A stretch of 64,000 bases of DNA from Dipetalonema caudispina (Eukaryota > Nematoda > Chromadorea > Rhabditida > Onchocercidae), in NCBI GenBank assembly GCA_013365325.1, contig JABVXV010000012.1:434001-498000 (forward strand), in the 5' to 3' direction. The translations under genes were made by a program, and so were the position numbers. Shown piece by piece: positions 11,789 through 24,654 of the stretch (positions are counted from its first letter, which is position 1; each line of letters opens with the position of its first letter). Below the pieces are notes generated by a model that was not told the origin of the DNA, made no database searches, and saw only the letters and a list, made by a program, of their open reading frames with translations.

Positions 11789-14700
11789 CGAACAAACCAT
11801 TACATTACTTAATTAAGATTTCTTTTTATTTTTCTCTTTTCATTTTTTTGACAACTTTCATCAAACTTTTCGGTACTGGATAATACTAATTTCAGCAAAG
11901 ATCAAATGATATTTACAAATTTTCTCTTTTTCTTTTCTTTTGTTTTTTAGGAGAGAAGGAAAAATCTCTTAGCCAGTTGGTGTATAAAAAGCAATAAATT
12001 CATATTTGGTGTTTTTAGGATGCAAGTCAAGTTTGCGACGTTATAAAGCTTTGTCGAAAATTTTATGCTTCCCTTATTTGCTTTTGCTAAGAAACATAAA
12101 ACTAGAAAACAGGTGACATTTATTAAAATAGTTTTTTCTCTTTTTTTTTCTGGTTTATCTATTTCCTTATTTATACTTGTTAAATCATTCATTTAACGTA
12201 ATCAGAAATAGCTGAGCTCTATGAAATTTAATTTTCCAGAATTTTGAAAATTGTATAAAATACTGATATTTGTCTTTCAAGAATTCTTACCTATCTGTAG
12301 TCTCGTAGTAAATTTTTTTTTCTTCCAAAACTACCTACTGTTTATAAAATATAAATTGTGGCTATTAAAGTTTTGAATAATTTCCCACATGAAACAAGTC
12401 AACTACTGAATGATTTCGTCGTGCAATACATATTAAAGTAATTTGCTGATTTCGAATTTTATGCTGGAGTGGACAAGAATGAAATTCACTTAAGGAAAAT
12501 ACTAATTATATCTTCATTTTCATAATTTTCTTTTTCCACGTTTCAAAATTAGTGGAATGGTCAAATTTAAAAACTAAAAAAAATTTTTGGAAATTTGTAA
12601 ATTAAAAATTTGATGTACACGATTACTTTTAACATTATATTGTTTACGGCAAAAGCATTTTTTTAAAGTGAAACATTAGCTTTGTAGTTTTTCACTTAAT
12701 TTCAAGCCTTTACTTTTCTTATTCTACTTCATGATCTGTCTAGTGCTTGATTTCTGTTCCCGCACCTTTGAAATATTTAGAGCTTTAATTTTGATTTGTT
12801 AACTGCTAAAGTAAACCGATGGTTGATTAATACCTTCAAGTATAAAAGGCTTATATTATTAACAGTTGATGTGCTTCATTGATCTATTTGCCAGTGACTG
12901 GCAGACGAATTGAGTTTTGGCCTTCATTTCTTATCTTTTTTTGTTATCCTGTCACTGATTCATGACCATTAATGGATTGAAATCAACAACTTTAAGTTTT
13001 AACAAAAATTTCTACATTAAAATAGACAGCCCGATCAGGTGGCAGATTTAACGAAGTATTTCGGCAGCTAATGCCGCCAGTCTTTGAAATGATTTACAGA
13101 TAGTGCCATCCGTATTGATGATACTGAGAGCTTTGTGTTATATAAGGTGATCGAAATATCTTTACAATACATTCATGTGAACAGTGAGATTAGAATGATA
13201 TTAATGTTCGTCTGATCTTCAAATTTTCCATTCTACAGTGCATTGTGCTTATACACTAAAAAGTAACATTCGAACAAAGCTTACTAAAAGATTGTTTTTA
13301 GAATTGAAACGAAAAATAGAATTAACTGGAAAATTTGAGTTTATTGTAAAAACTAGAAAATGGTATCCTTTTACTAGTTTCATTTTTCTCTTTTAGAATT
13401 TTTCAGTAGCATTTATTTTAATATAATGAAAACTTGATGTGTTTTCTATTTATTCTAAGAAGCTTTTATGTAAATTCTATCTAAAGTTCAAAATAATGGA
13501 CTTTGAGAAAAAAGAAATTCTTGAAATATCTAAGCTAAATTTTGTGAATCAATGGAGACACCTTTTCTCTTTTTTCGTTATTATACCGTGCTACACTTCA
13601 GTTCAATGCATTAGAGGTATCTGATTTGAGCTGAAATGAGCTATTTCAAGAACTGAAATAAAATGGGAATTAAATTAAGTCAAAGACTCATACTTTAATT
13701 GCAGCATGTTTACCACGACATGTCGTTATAGCGGTAATATGATCTAACATAACAGAACTCAACTAAAGATTCTAATTTGTTTTAATTTTATTTCGTCGAT
13801 TTATTTGCTGCAAAAAAGTAATAAGTGCAATGAAGATTTCTAGCGTTAAAAGATCGTTATGATTTTTTTATTTCTAATTAAAACCGACTTTGGATTGTGT
13901 TGTGGACAAACATAATAAAATACTCACCTGCAAAATACATCTTAACACCACGATATTTGACACACTAGTCTAATACAGTGTTCATTATCTCTACAATCTT
14001 TTTAAATTATCGGACTTGAAAGTCCCGCCGACTTATAATCTTCAAGTTCAACTTACAATAGCTCATAGCTTCTTCATTACTTCTAAGTCAGTCTTCTCGA
14101 AATAGTACGAATATGTAACGGCCAGTGATAGAGTGATGACAGAATGGGATAGAGGAAATAGATGTATGTTCTGCATTTTCATGAATATTTAAACGTTTGG
14201 TATATTTTAATATGCTTTCTTTGAAAGTAACAGTAGCAAATGTGCTAAAGGGATTCTCGAAGTTTATGTGTTAGGATTTCGAGGTTTGAATTGTGAAGTT
14301 GTATTGAGAAGTCCAATACAGATTGAATGATATAAAAGTGAACGAATAGATGTTTGATGGATGGCAATATAGGCCTATAACTGGTAAGAGGCCCGTTAGT
14401 AATGTCGGTTGCCTTCTTGATCTTTCTTTAAAGGTTTTGTTGGGCTTTCCAGATAAAAAAAGACATCATTTTACATACAACTGATGAGAAATCAATGAGT
14501 GGTACAGGGTGAGTACTAAGGCTTTCTCATCTCTGCTCTAAGGCCCTGCTCTAGGCATTACCGTGTGTTCCAACAAGCAATAATTTGCAAAGCCTTCTTT
14601 TTTTGCCACTGCTGCCTTTTTTTTTTCTGTTATTCGTTCACAAATCATCCAACCGAAAATCTTCCATCTCTTTTTCCACTTCATTTCATAAAAACAATAT

Positions 14701-14967
14701 CCGTGAGGATAACCAAATTCATTCAATTAATCTGCTCACTTTCCTTTACTTCACCTCTTCTTCTTTGTGCTTCCTTTTCAGTCCATCGAATCATTTCGAA
14801 AACCAGCAAAGATAACAAATTGATCCAACCAGATATGTATAACATATCTAAATTATTTGTATATTTTTAGATCACAAATATATTTTCCACTTTTTAAATT
14901 ATTTCCATTATTGTACGTCATATGTTACCAATATCAAAATTTGTGTCATAAAATGAGAAAAGGTAAG

Positions 14968-14996
14968 ATTAGCACAATGAGCTATATTGTGCTAAT
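14968..14996. repeat. 11-bp inverted repeat
   Basis: ATTAGCACAAT (14968-14978) and ATTGTGCTAAT (14986-14996) form a perfect 11-bp stem with a 7-nt loop. Confidence 0.75.
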
Positions 14997-16262
14997 GTCA
15001 CTCTGAGACATTTTATATTTTGTTGATCATTTCAGCCAGCCTGATATTTTTGATGAAAGAAATATGAACTTGCATACATTTAAATAAATGTCTGGTTTTT
15101 TTTCTTTTTTCTTTTTGGTGAAATAACGTTAAAAATGGAAATACTGTACTTTAATTTAACGGATTTGTATATTGCTATTGCAAATATGGAAGTTAAATTT
15201 TAATTGCTATTAATTGACAAATTAATAGGTAGTCCTTTTCACAAAATGCTTTAAGTAAACTGATTTTTCAAATTTCTGCCAAATTCGGAAACAATTTCGG
15301 TAATATAATTTTAAAAAAATTTCAGGAATAATTTTTATTTAATAAAGTGATCTGCGCGTAAGGAAACACTATCAATTAAAATTTGTTACCTACTTCGATA
15401 ATAGCTGGTGATCATTCATTTTATTATATTATTTCAAAAAAGAAGACAAGTGAAAAGGTGGGAAAAAGGACATTTTTTCAGTTGTTTAAAAAAGAAATGT
15501 GTAAATGTATTTCCTAAAATGTCATCGAATTTACTAAAGAACACAATTTGACAATGTTGGAAAAGTTGTCTATTCTCTGGTTTTATAACAAAATTCTTTT
15601 CAGGCTTCAAGTTTTCATATTTCTGACATATACCCAAAAACAATATATTTTTATTGTTTCCTATAATTTCCTTAATTCAAATCGATTCATTTCAAATCAG
15701 CTAATTTCGTATTAATTCAAAAGTAGCTTTTGTAATTCTTTCAGTATGTACGAATAAGTCTATACATTCAGTAATTAGTATTTACGCTGATAACAACAAC
15801 TTAGTTAAGAATTAATTAATTTCTAGTTCTAAATTTAAGTAATTCTGACTAATTTCAGATAGAAGCACATTTTTATTTTAATGTTTTTTATCTATCTGAG
15901 ACACTTTAATGTTTTTTCATTTCCCTGTTTGTTCTTCTTCGTAACGACAAGATGGGGAATATAAGAAGTGAATATTTACATATGAAGGTGAAATTCATGT
16001 TGTTTACTGTTTTCACTTCGCTCAAACAAAAGTGAGTTGAAGAAATCGTTGATTGATTATGTTTGGAAGAATCTTCAAAACAATCAACCAGTGGTAAGAA
16101 TAAAACGATTCATGCATTGCTTCCAATTCCAATGTCATAATTCCATTTTAAACTTTGTTCGAATGTCAAAATATTTCCATTTCAACAACTACGCTTGATT
16201 AGCTATAAATTTAAAATCTTCAGAATTTATTACGGAGTCCTAAAAGATATTTGTCTTCTTTG

Positions 16263-16359
16263 TTTTGAATTCGTTCGACTAGATGATTGTTGCAAATTGG
16301 AATTGCGTGTGAAAAGCAATTCCATTTTGCAACAATCATTTAGTCGAACGAATTGAAAA
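16263..16359. ncRNA. Long near-perfect hairpin, candidate miRNA precursor or MITE foldback
   Basis: The 39-nt arms 16268-16306 and 16316-16354 are complementary except for one G-U type position and one mismatch, around a 9-nt loop (GTGTGAAAA). After a single G-G mismatch four more T-A pairs extend the stem, so the foldback spans about 97 nt. The stem is of mixed composition (it contains TTCGACTAGATGATTGTTGC), which makes chance origin unlikely. The size fits a nematode pre-miRNA. The near-perfect pairing also fits a small foldback transposon, although no clear target-site duplication is visible. Orientation cannot be decided because both strands fold. Confidence 0.5.
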
Positions 16360-17942
16360 AGCATTCATGCTTATTTTCTAGAAATTATTCGAGAAAATTT
16401 TATGTGGGAGTGACTTCCTGCTGGCAGTCTTATTTAAATGAAATGAATGGAATTCCTTTTACGCATATATTTTTGTCACTTATTTTAGAAGTCTAACTAT
16501 CACTTTAGAGCTCAAAGTTTGGGTTACAGTAGTGAGAGTAAAAAGCTCAAAGTATTAATTATTATTAACTCCCACGTACTAGATTCATAGTATTTGGGAT
16601 GCATCGTTTCCCTCTCTTAGAAATTTGGTGGACCTTGCGGAATACTTTCAATAATATTTACACTTTTTTTATTGTCACTTTATTGAAGAAAGAACGAAAC
16701 CGTTTCAGGAAAGCAAACTAAGCAACAAAGTTATGGCTCTTAATGCGGGAAATTACTTTTGACTATCCCTTAATGAAGTCTTATCCAGTTTTCGATTTTC
16801 TACTTCTTCTCCTCCTTCCTCCTTTCCCCGGTTAATTAATTTTTGATTCTACAACAGCTTCCTCTTTCTCATTCCTCTCTTTGCTTTCATATTTTTTCTA
16901 TTAAATCTCAAAATTTATGTTATACTTTAGTTTATTGTATCCTCAGTTTATATTTATAATAATTCAGATTTTTTCACGAACTTTTTATAAAGACCCCAAG
17001 TTCATCACATTATTTTAAACCGATTTAGGTTAGATTCATTTCCAACCTTATATTAGTTTTATTGGCCTTCAATTTAGTCGGATTCAGGGAATTCCCATCC
17101 TTCAACACATTCGTTACTGGTCACTGTGACGTTGTAAATCTATATAACTACATATGACGATAGTTTATGGATTCCAGTCGCTTAGAATGCTATGGTATTC
17201 TCCGGTATCACATCGTATATTTATTTTACCACAATAAATCACGATTTTGTGATTCAGTGATATTGACATTCAGACTATGAAGGTTCTGGTTATGAGTTTC
17301 TCTAAAATAATGAATTATTGAAGCTTTAAAAACCTAAACTGAAGTCTCGAGTTGAGCATCGTTTCCATTTAACAATTCTCCATCATTTTATAAAGAACAA
17401 AATTGAGGTTGATTTGGCGTCAAAGCAAACGGGCAATTTGATCCCTCATCTAATGACGTTTTGATTTCCGGATACTTTCGATGTCCATAAAAACTGAAAT
17501 ACATATCACAAATAAAGGTTTAGATATCACGAAATTTTGTTAAGATTGAGGAGAGATGTTCGCTCTAATGTTAATCTTTTTCATTTGATCTTCTAGTATG
17601 CTAAAAACAATGACTTGGCATCAATTGTATGCTTTAGAAAAAGTTTCGTCGGTAACACTTTATCACTTATCACTAAGTGGTATGAAACTAAGAAATCTGT
17701 TATTTCAGGTTTCTCGTTTCATACATGTTAATGTTCTAAAGGTACTGATGCCGTCAACAGCAAATGGAATTAGCATGAATGGACGATGAAAGTGACCAAT
17801 AACTGATCATTATTGGAAGATTGTGCCAACGTTGTATTATACGTCATTCTATTGAAATCTTTGAGCGCAGAAGACATACGGCTGAAACATTAGCGGCATA
17901 ACACTTTGCCGCTGAAGCGGTCTGACGATTTGCCGGTGCGTG

Positions 17943-19769
17943 ATGCACCTTTCATCGATCTTTGCCTGGCTGCTTCAGATTTCAACAACTGTTGTCTGTG
18001 CAGTCAAATGCTACTGTACAGATGATCACTGTGTTCCCTATGGTGTATGTGAGAGTACCATATGCTTAGTTGGGATACTCAAAAGTTCCAATTCGGTTAT
18101 CCGAACATGCGGTACCGAAATGATTGGCTGCCGAAGGAATGTCGGAAGGTTTGTTTTTACTTCAGTTCTCGTTACTTAAATGGCAGAAGATACAGAAGGT
18201 AAAGCAAAAAGGCATTCAGAATGCGCAAAAGGAGTAATGATTGCTAATCACCAAAAATAGGATGAATTTAATCAAAATATAGAATGAATGTAATCAAAGT
18301 ACTGAATACCGTATGAATTGCCTATTTTGATTTTTAGCCAATCAAATAACACAGTTAAATAACATATAAATCGGAAAAAAGCAATTATTCGTACCGGAAA
18401 GATTGAGCTCTTAAGGACTACCAAAGATTTCTGATTAGCCTATTATTGTACTTGAAATAGAGATTTCCGCTTTCAAATACAAAACTGCGCAGTCTGACTG
18501 GTAGATAAAATTCCTATAATCATTTCTTTTAAATTATACACTCTACCCAGCACTGAATAACCATTCAATTTAATACTGAAATACTTCTTTGAATTTGTCG
18601 TGGAGGAAAATCTGGCAGTGTCTGGTATTCATTCTTAAGATAAAAGCATGAAATAATTAAGTATATTGTTTTTCTATAAATCCATATTCCAGATACTTTT
18701 CTGCGCTTAATATTATACGCTTATCAGCATTTGGACCATACTTCTCCATTCGACTCAAGTTTTCCCGGGCATTAGCGCCTTATCTTTATCAAAACGATAT
18801 CAGGATTGAGCTAACATCTATTGCAACATCTCTCCTGTTGATACATCTTTAGTTATATGGCGGACACAGCTGAGTTCCATCCTCTCAAAGATGACGACCA
18901 TACCAAGCCACGTCTTCGTTAGATTGTCGGTAGTTTCAACAGCCAGATTATAGCCCGTTAATACTTAAGTAAATTGAAGTGTAGTGTTATTATCGCTCTG
19001 TTGATATAGGAAGACCAGATGGATGGATTTTACGAAAATCAAAATAAATACACTATAAGAAGTATGGTAAGATCAGCTTATAAATTTGCATTTTTTCTTT
19101 ATTTGTTAAATCGAAGAAATTTTATAGCTGCAATTACCAATTAATTATCTTCAGGTGGCTTGATTTGTGTGCTTGCGATAAACCTTTGTGCAATACATTT
19201 TCATATCTCAGGAGTAATGCTAAACGTGAAGATGAAGTGCCCAGTGGTGATTCACTCATTTTTAGTCGTACACACAGGTAGCCAACCAAATGTTTGTTGC
19301 TTTTGTACAAATATCTAGAAATGAAGTGACGGAATAATAGCAGTGTTAATGAAATTTATGAGAAAGTAATATCAAAGAGTATATGATATCAGTATAAATA
19401 AAATTTGACTAACCATTGGATACTTCTACTTTGAGTAGAACGACAATTCGGGAAATAACGAATAACTTTTCAGTCTAACAAGTTTCTCATCCATATCCTG
19501 AATATGTAAATCGTTTAGAATTATAAAGCCCGTTACCGCTTCTTTTCACGATCAGCAATACATTTTGATTTAGAAATTTCGCTGCAATTTTGGAATCTAA
19601 TGTTTGTGCAGATTTTAGCGTGGATTCAAATCCATCGCATCCGGAACCAGATGCTCCATTATCCACTCGTACATCTTTCCTCACAATACTTCTTGTTGGT
19701 GTACCATTAGCAGTTGGAGCTGCCACCGTGGTTGTCGTTGCCTTTAATTATTACTGCCACCTTTGTTAA
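17943..19769 (+). CDS. Ly6/three-finger (activin-receptor-like) type I membrane protein
   Basis: Three exons, 17943-18148, 19155-19277 and 19619-19769, join in phase (2, 2) to give 159 residues. Residues 1 to about 20 form a signal peptide (MHLSSIFAWLLQI...CAVKC). A cysteine-rich ectodomain follows with CYCTDDHC near its start and LCACDKPLCN near its end; the closing C-x-C-(x4)-C-N is the hallmark of the Ly6/uPAR and activin-receptor three-finger fold. A short hydrophilic stalk then leads to one membrane span near the C-terminus (TILLVGVPLAVGAATVVVVA) and a very short tail (FNYYCHLC). A surface location is inferred from this layout. With no kinase domain in range it is not a TGF-beta receptor. 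Nematodes carry many small proteins of this class, mostly without known function. ATG 17943 was chosen because it directly precedes the signal peptide. Confidence 0.8.
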
Positions 19770-22700
19770 TTTGTCTTGTTCTTCTTTATTAAGCTTTTTT
19801 TTTTTCAATTAGCCATTAGTTTGTTCACATGGGAAATTGGGATGTGATTCTTCTAAATTTTCAGAACTTTCGCGAGTTCAAACATGTTTAACCTTTGTAC
19901 TTTTCATCAATCGAAATTTGATCTTGACCGCTACTTTCTGCCATGTTACCCCTTACTGCCACTTCAAGCACTTCTCGTTTCAATCTTTTTCATACATTCC
20001 ATCCTCAACAGTAGGGAGAAACTGTGCCTTCAAAAATTTTATAAAATTGGAAGTTTGAATGAGCAACTTGAAATTAGTATCTTTTCGAGCACTTACAATT
20101 AACAACTAATTTTAGCAAAATCTACATCTGTTTAGGTACGAATAAACTTGTTCTCGGTATCCTTTGCTATTTTTGTGATGTAAAACTCCATTAAATTCGA
20201 AAAGGATTTAATCATTTCTTCCGTCCTTCCATAATAAGTCCGTTGATACAATGAATGCTTAAAATGCTCAATTTGAATATTGTGATATTTGTATTATGTG
20301 TAATAATATTTTCGGATGTGTGCTACTTCAGTATTTCTAACAGGTGTAGGCTACGGGAATTTCCAAGTGAATTTCGGTAGACTAAATTATGTTTGTGCCG
20401 GATCTTTTTGTGGATTGACGAATAGAAAGAATTAGCTGATACTTTTAAAAATTAGTCTTCAACTTTTCTTTCTCTTTTTTCGGAAGGGTTTCTTCTGTTT
20501 CATTCATAACTCATATTTTGTTGATAATAGATGGAGAAGAGGGAGAGAATTAAGGAATATTTCTTGTGCTATTCTATTCCTTGTATTCTGAAATATGTTT
20601 TGTGGAGTGCTGTTGTATATTTTTCACAATGAATCACGAAAAACTATATCAAATAAATCGTGTGTAAAAAATTGGGAAGAAAAAAATTCAACTTTATCAA
20701 GAAATCATAAATTCTCATTTGGAAATCGTTACTTGATTGTCCCTTCCGAGATATATATCACGGAAAAAGTAATGTAGAGGTAAAATAAGCAATGACAATG
20801 ATAAGCGTAACAGAAACTGTGACATTGCTACAGAACATTATTTCTAGTTCATAAAATTTGTTAAGCATTTACAAGAGGCAGAGTTCGATAATTTCTATCA
20901 AAGCAATAATTATATTCTTCTCAGCCTATGCATTCTCCTTATGATGAACAGAAAAATCAACAAGTTATGTAACTGAAATCGATCAAAAAACGTTCGACGC
21001 CTGTTAATTGTTATCAAGATGATGATGATGACTTTGTTTTATTTACAGTTTATGAAATTTTGAACACTGAAAAGAAGTCACATAGAAGAGCAAATTATTC
21101 ATTAGATTTATTTGATATAACAGTATTTTTGGAGCGAAGAAAAATTTTTAATAATAATAAAATGAATGTTGCGTTCTGCTGAGGTGAGACTGGAAATGAC
21201 TTTTTTAAATTACAGAAAATTACTGAATATTGGTGAAGATACTTTTTTGTTATGAGCTCAGCAGAATTGTGAAATAGAATCGCCGAATGGATGTTTCGGA
21301 AGAATGAAGTGTAAAAATCTGAGAAACAAGAAATAAATTGATTTCCAGTACGAAATTTTTTGTTTCGATGGAGTTATTCGATTCAGTTTTTAAATTTTAA
21401 TTTTAAGGTAAAATCAAGAATAGTTCAGTAAATATGCATCGCCGCCTTTCATTGTCATATGTTTTTAACGAGCAATGAAGGTATCTGTTTACAGATAAGG
21501 GATATTTGCTTTGTATTTCCGCAACATCTTATACATTACAAAACTAAATATTTTCGAAAAACTCTTTGCTAATTTATTTTCGCTTTCTGTAATTCTAAAA
21601 AGAAGGAAGCAAGCAACCTCGGAACATATTGATTATCACTTTGAGCTATCGAAAAATCTTCAGATGATGCTCAGGAACTAAAAGGTAAAATAATGCAAAA
21701 TATTGAGTTAGACAAAGTTCATAACGACTACTGTTCTAATTGGATTTTCTAGCAGGATCTTAAAAAAATTTAACGAGATCCAAACTTTCACAGATTGAAA
21801 AAGTCAAAAAGTTATCGTCATTAGTTGACAATTCCCTGAAGTATACTTTTAAATGGTCCAGCGTTTCTTTCTGATATCATTAATGAGAAAATGGAAACAT
21901 GCGATGAATACGAAATCGACTAGAAAGCTTCAGAATAGCAGTTATCACTCAAGGTAACTTGCATATTAATGACATCAATTGTCCAAATTCCTCAATTTGG
22001 GGGGCGAAAGCATGTTGCCAACGGATTTCCAAGGAATTGTGTACATTTTTTTAGTAAACGAAACTGTAGAACCCTTTGGATTCAATCCCAGATATATAGG
22101 GCTACTTTGATTTGCATATTTCCTTCGATGTCGGGATTTATTTAACCACACTACTATAAATGGTTTCACACAAATTTTAAAGAAGTTAGAGAACACAGTC
22201 CCTTAAGGAGGAATGCTACAAGATCATCCACTAAAAAACATGATAAGGCTTAAGACTTCGTTTAAAAACAATCGATTGAAGATGCGAATGCTGTAGCTAA
22301 CTGGTGAGTCAGTAAATACTACATGAATCATAGTGTATTGGTTAGGCACAGTTGAATATTTGGTGAAGGTTAATTCTCTTTTTTAGGAGAGGTACTTCTA
22401 TAACGCTACAGAACAGTTATGAGTGATTTTGTCAATAATGGAGTTGATCACTTTGGTGGTCCTCGTAACTTGTCGATAAGGCGCTTGGATGTAGATGTAG
22501 TACTATAATACAATACCATATATGACCTTTATTGGTGAATATAATAAAACAAGAGGATAGAAACTGAAAGTGATGAATAAAGCCACATCAAGTTTTTTGT
22601 GTTCACATAACTATATATATATATATATATGTGGAGTGGAGTATTTTATAAGAAACACATTGTTACAATCCTGTATTAAGCATAGAGGACTATGGAGCAT

Positions 22701-23273
22701 AGATGATAAATAAAATAGTTTGTTATACATTATAACATTTATCAAATTACAAATTTATATGATGAATCACTCGAGTGAGAATATTTCTGCAACAAAAATT
22801 ATTTTCATTTAGACATACTTATCATAAAATTCTTCGGATTTTCGACACATAGTACCACGCTGCTTAAACAAAGTGTGGAACGTATATGTTTCTAGATGAA
22901 AAATTTTCGCATTGTCGACGATGTTAGTTGACGAAACATGAAGGGCTCATCATCTGCAAAGTGTTTAACGGAATCGATCGCGCTCATACATGAGATGCCA
23001 GACGGTGATTGGTTTTTTGACAAGAAAAAAGGCAGAACAATTCAAATTCTTTATTTATTGCGTTTGTAACAAAAAGTTGAATCTCCAACAGGCAAATCTA
23101 GAAGCAAATAAGCAGTGCATTTTTTGTTATTTTTTCAATGAGCAATATCTTTTCAGTCCACCTTTGAATAAAATAAGTTATACCAAATAAATTTACTGAA
23201 ACATTCAATCATTGCATATCCTTAAGACTAACAAGTTATGGATAAGTTTAATTGCAAAATTGAAGTATTTCAT
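19770..23273. other. Intergenic stretch between the Ly6-like gene and PTRHD1
   Basis: The downstream ends of the plus-strand Ly6-like gene and of the minus-strand PTRHD1 gene face each other here. I found no exon with supported ends; the open frames at about 20.6 kb (+) and 22.0-22.2 kb (-) show no motif or good splice sites. A (TA) run lies at 22612-22631. Confidence 0.6.
22612..22631. repeat. (TA)n microsatellite
   Basis: About ten uninterrupted TA units. Confidence 0.9.
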
Positions 23274-23867
23274 TTAAAAGAGTTTCAAATGTTTCACATG
23301 CTGCTCGATAAAACTTTTGAATTGTGGTTTGAGGGCAATGCACACAGCCATATTGTCTTCCGACCATAAATAATAGTCAACATTACTGTCCTGAAGCCTC
23401 TTTTCGAAATTTCGCAATTCGCTTTCGTTCGGTACCTACAAAACTGCGGTTCGTTCGAAATCTATACTGCTTCAGTTAATTTCTCTTTGTGTTCGTTATA
23501 CGGCATAGTGAAAAACTATGACAGGACAAAACAGTGATTAAAGCACATAAAAATACAGATAATAGCATTATATACAACTCGGCAGGACGCCGAACAACGG
23601 ACTACATAGAAATTACGCATCAGTCCTTCAATTGGGTATTAGCGCTTCCTTATAACAAAACGGAAATATTACCTTCAGTGTAACCTTTCGTAAGTGAGAG
23701 ATATCATTCATGTATTCCATCACTTCACTATCTTCACGAAATGTCCACACGCATGCAGTTGCTGCATGTGCAGCTTGCGTTGCAACTGCGCCGATTGACC
23801 ACTTCAAGTCAGTGATAAGATCAGACCTCATTATCAGGTACATTATCCGCGCATCGAACCCGGGCAT
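23274..23867 (-). CDS. PTRHD1: PTRHD1-type peptidyl-tRNA hydrolase 2 domain protein
   Basis: Two exons (23673-23867 and 23274-23435, phase 0) encode 118 residues. The peptide opens MPGFDARIMYLIMRSDL, then WSIGAVATQAAHAATACVW, matching the PTH2-fold signature (basic-x-Asp-Leu, then G-A-x-x-x-Q-x-x-H-A). A later block DYYLWSEDNMAVCIALKP corresponds to the family's C-terminal strand. The length is close to the single-domain PTRHD1 proteins, a branch of the peptidyl-tRNA hydrolase 2 superfamily whose enzymatic role is uncertain. The ATG follows a strong acceptor (AATTACTTGCAG) by three bases, so the mRNA is probably trans-spliced. It lies about 790 bp downstream of the LMW-PTP gene on the same strand, suggesting a shared operon. 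Confidence 0.85.
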
Positions 23868-23870
23868 TTT

Positions 23871-23880
23871 CTGCAAGTAA
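23871..23880 (-). promoter_or_regulatory. Probable trans-splice acceptor of PTRHD1
   Basis: On the minus strand TTACTTGCAG is followed by AAA and then the PTRHD1 ATG. No upstream exon is needed for the protein, so this is best read as a spliced-leader acceptor site. Confidence 0.6.
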
Positions 23881-24654
23881 TTGTACAGCAAGTTTTGTCC
23901 ATGGATTCCTCAAACGATTCATGCAAGCTAATACCTTCCTTGGATATCATTCGGTAAGGACATCATTAATTAAGAAAGTTTAGTGCTCTGGACATTTTTA
24001 TCTTTCAAGATTTTTAAAATCCTTCAAAATTGGAGGTTTCGCAAGTCGTTACTCTACATTTATATCTAATACCATTAAAGGGTTTTTGATCTAACATCTC
24101 CACCGAACAGCCAACGATGATGTAGAACCACCTTAGTCTTCCAATTCAGATTATGTTCTTTTCTGATCACGAAGCATCTAAAAGACAAAAAGTAACGGTA
24201 TAAAAATTAACTGGACTAGAAATGTACTAAACATCGAAAATCTATCGAAAAATTTACTTGGTCCAAAAAAAAAAAGCAGCAGTAAGGCAATAACACGAAA
24301 CAATAAATTGCATAGTGACATAAACGATACATCTATGTCTGACAAAAAGTCTTCGGAATATCAGCTTTGAAATCGAAAGCCTTCCCTTCTTAATGATTTT
24401 CTAATACATTATATGTACATATATTCGAATCATATCCAGATATAAAACAGTTGCTTTTCCGTTCAATCCCTTTAAGTCTTTCTGCTAAAAAAAAAAACCT
24501 TCACAAATGCGTTGCGCAAAAAATTAAAAATCAGCGATCAAAATTCACACACTGTAATCCATTCAATGATGTGAATAATATATAAAAATCGAATAAATCA
24601 AGAAACACGGAAACAAAAGATGTGGGCAATTTTTTACAGCATTAGGCCATCAGA

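Larger units (their letters stand above)
5052..17942. other. 12.9-kb AT-rich stretch without supported genes
   Basis: I see no exon with convincing splice sites or conserved protein motifs on either strand here. All open frames are short and low in complexity (Phe/Leu/Lys/Asn-rich). The stretch holds homopolymer runs (for example T23 at 8692-8714) and several foldbacks listed separately. It may be intergenic sequence, a large intron of a gene whose exons I missed, or a non-coding RNA locus. No tRNA or rRNA gene was recognised. Confidence 0.55.

Noticed and set aside
12888..12902. Small palindrome GCCAGTGACTGGC
   Set aside because: It is a short stem with a one-base centre, expected by chance in a window this long.
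14565..14870. 101-codon plus-strand frame rich in Phe, Ser and Leu
   Set aside because: It has low-complexity composition from T-rich DNA, no splice signals, no motif and overlapping alternatives on both strands.
21975..22196. 73-codon minus-strand frame with basic composition
   Set aside because: No acceptor or donor fits and there is no recognisable motif.
23800..23925. Open frame reading KVLACMNRLRNPW... overlapping the PTRHD1 start, first taken as the last exon of LMW-PTP
   Set aside because: A far better last exon (VYEQCLRCCQAFLEKNS) with a clean acceptor lies at 24655-24708, and the overlapping frame would need a poor acceptor.
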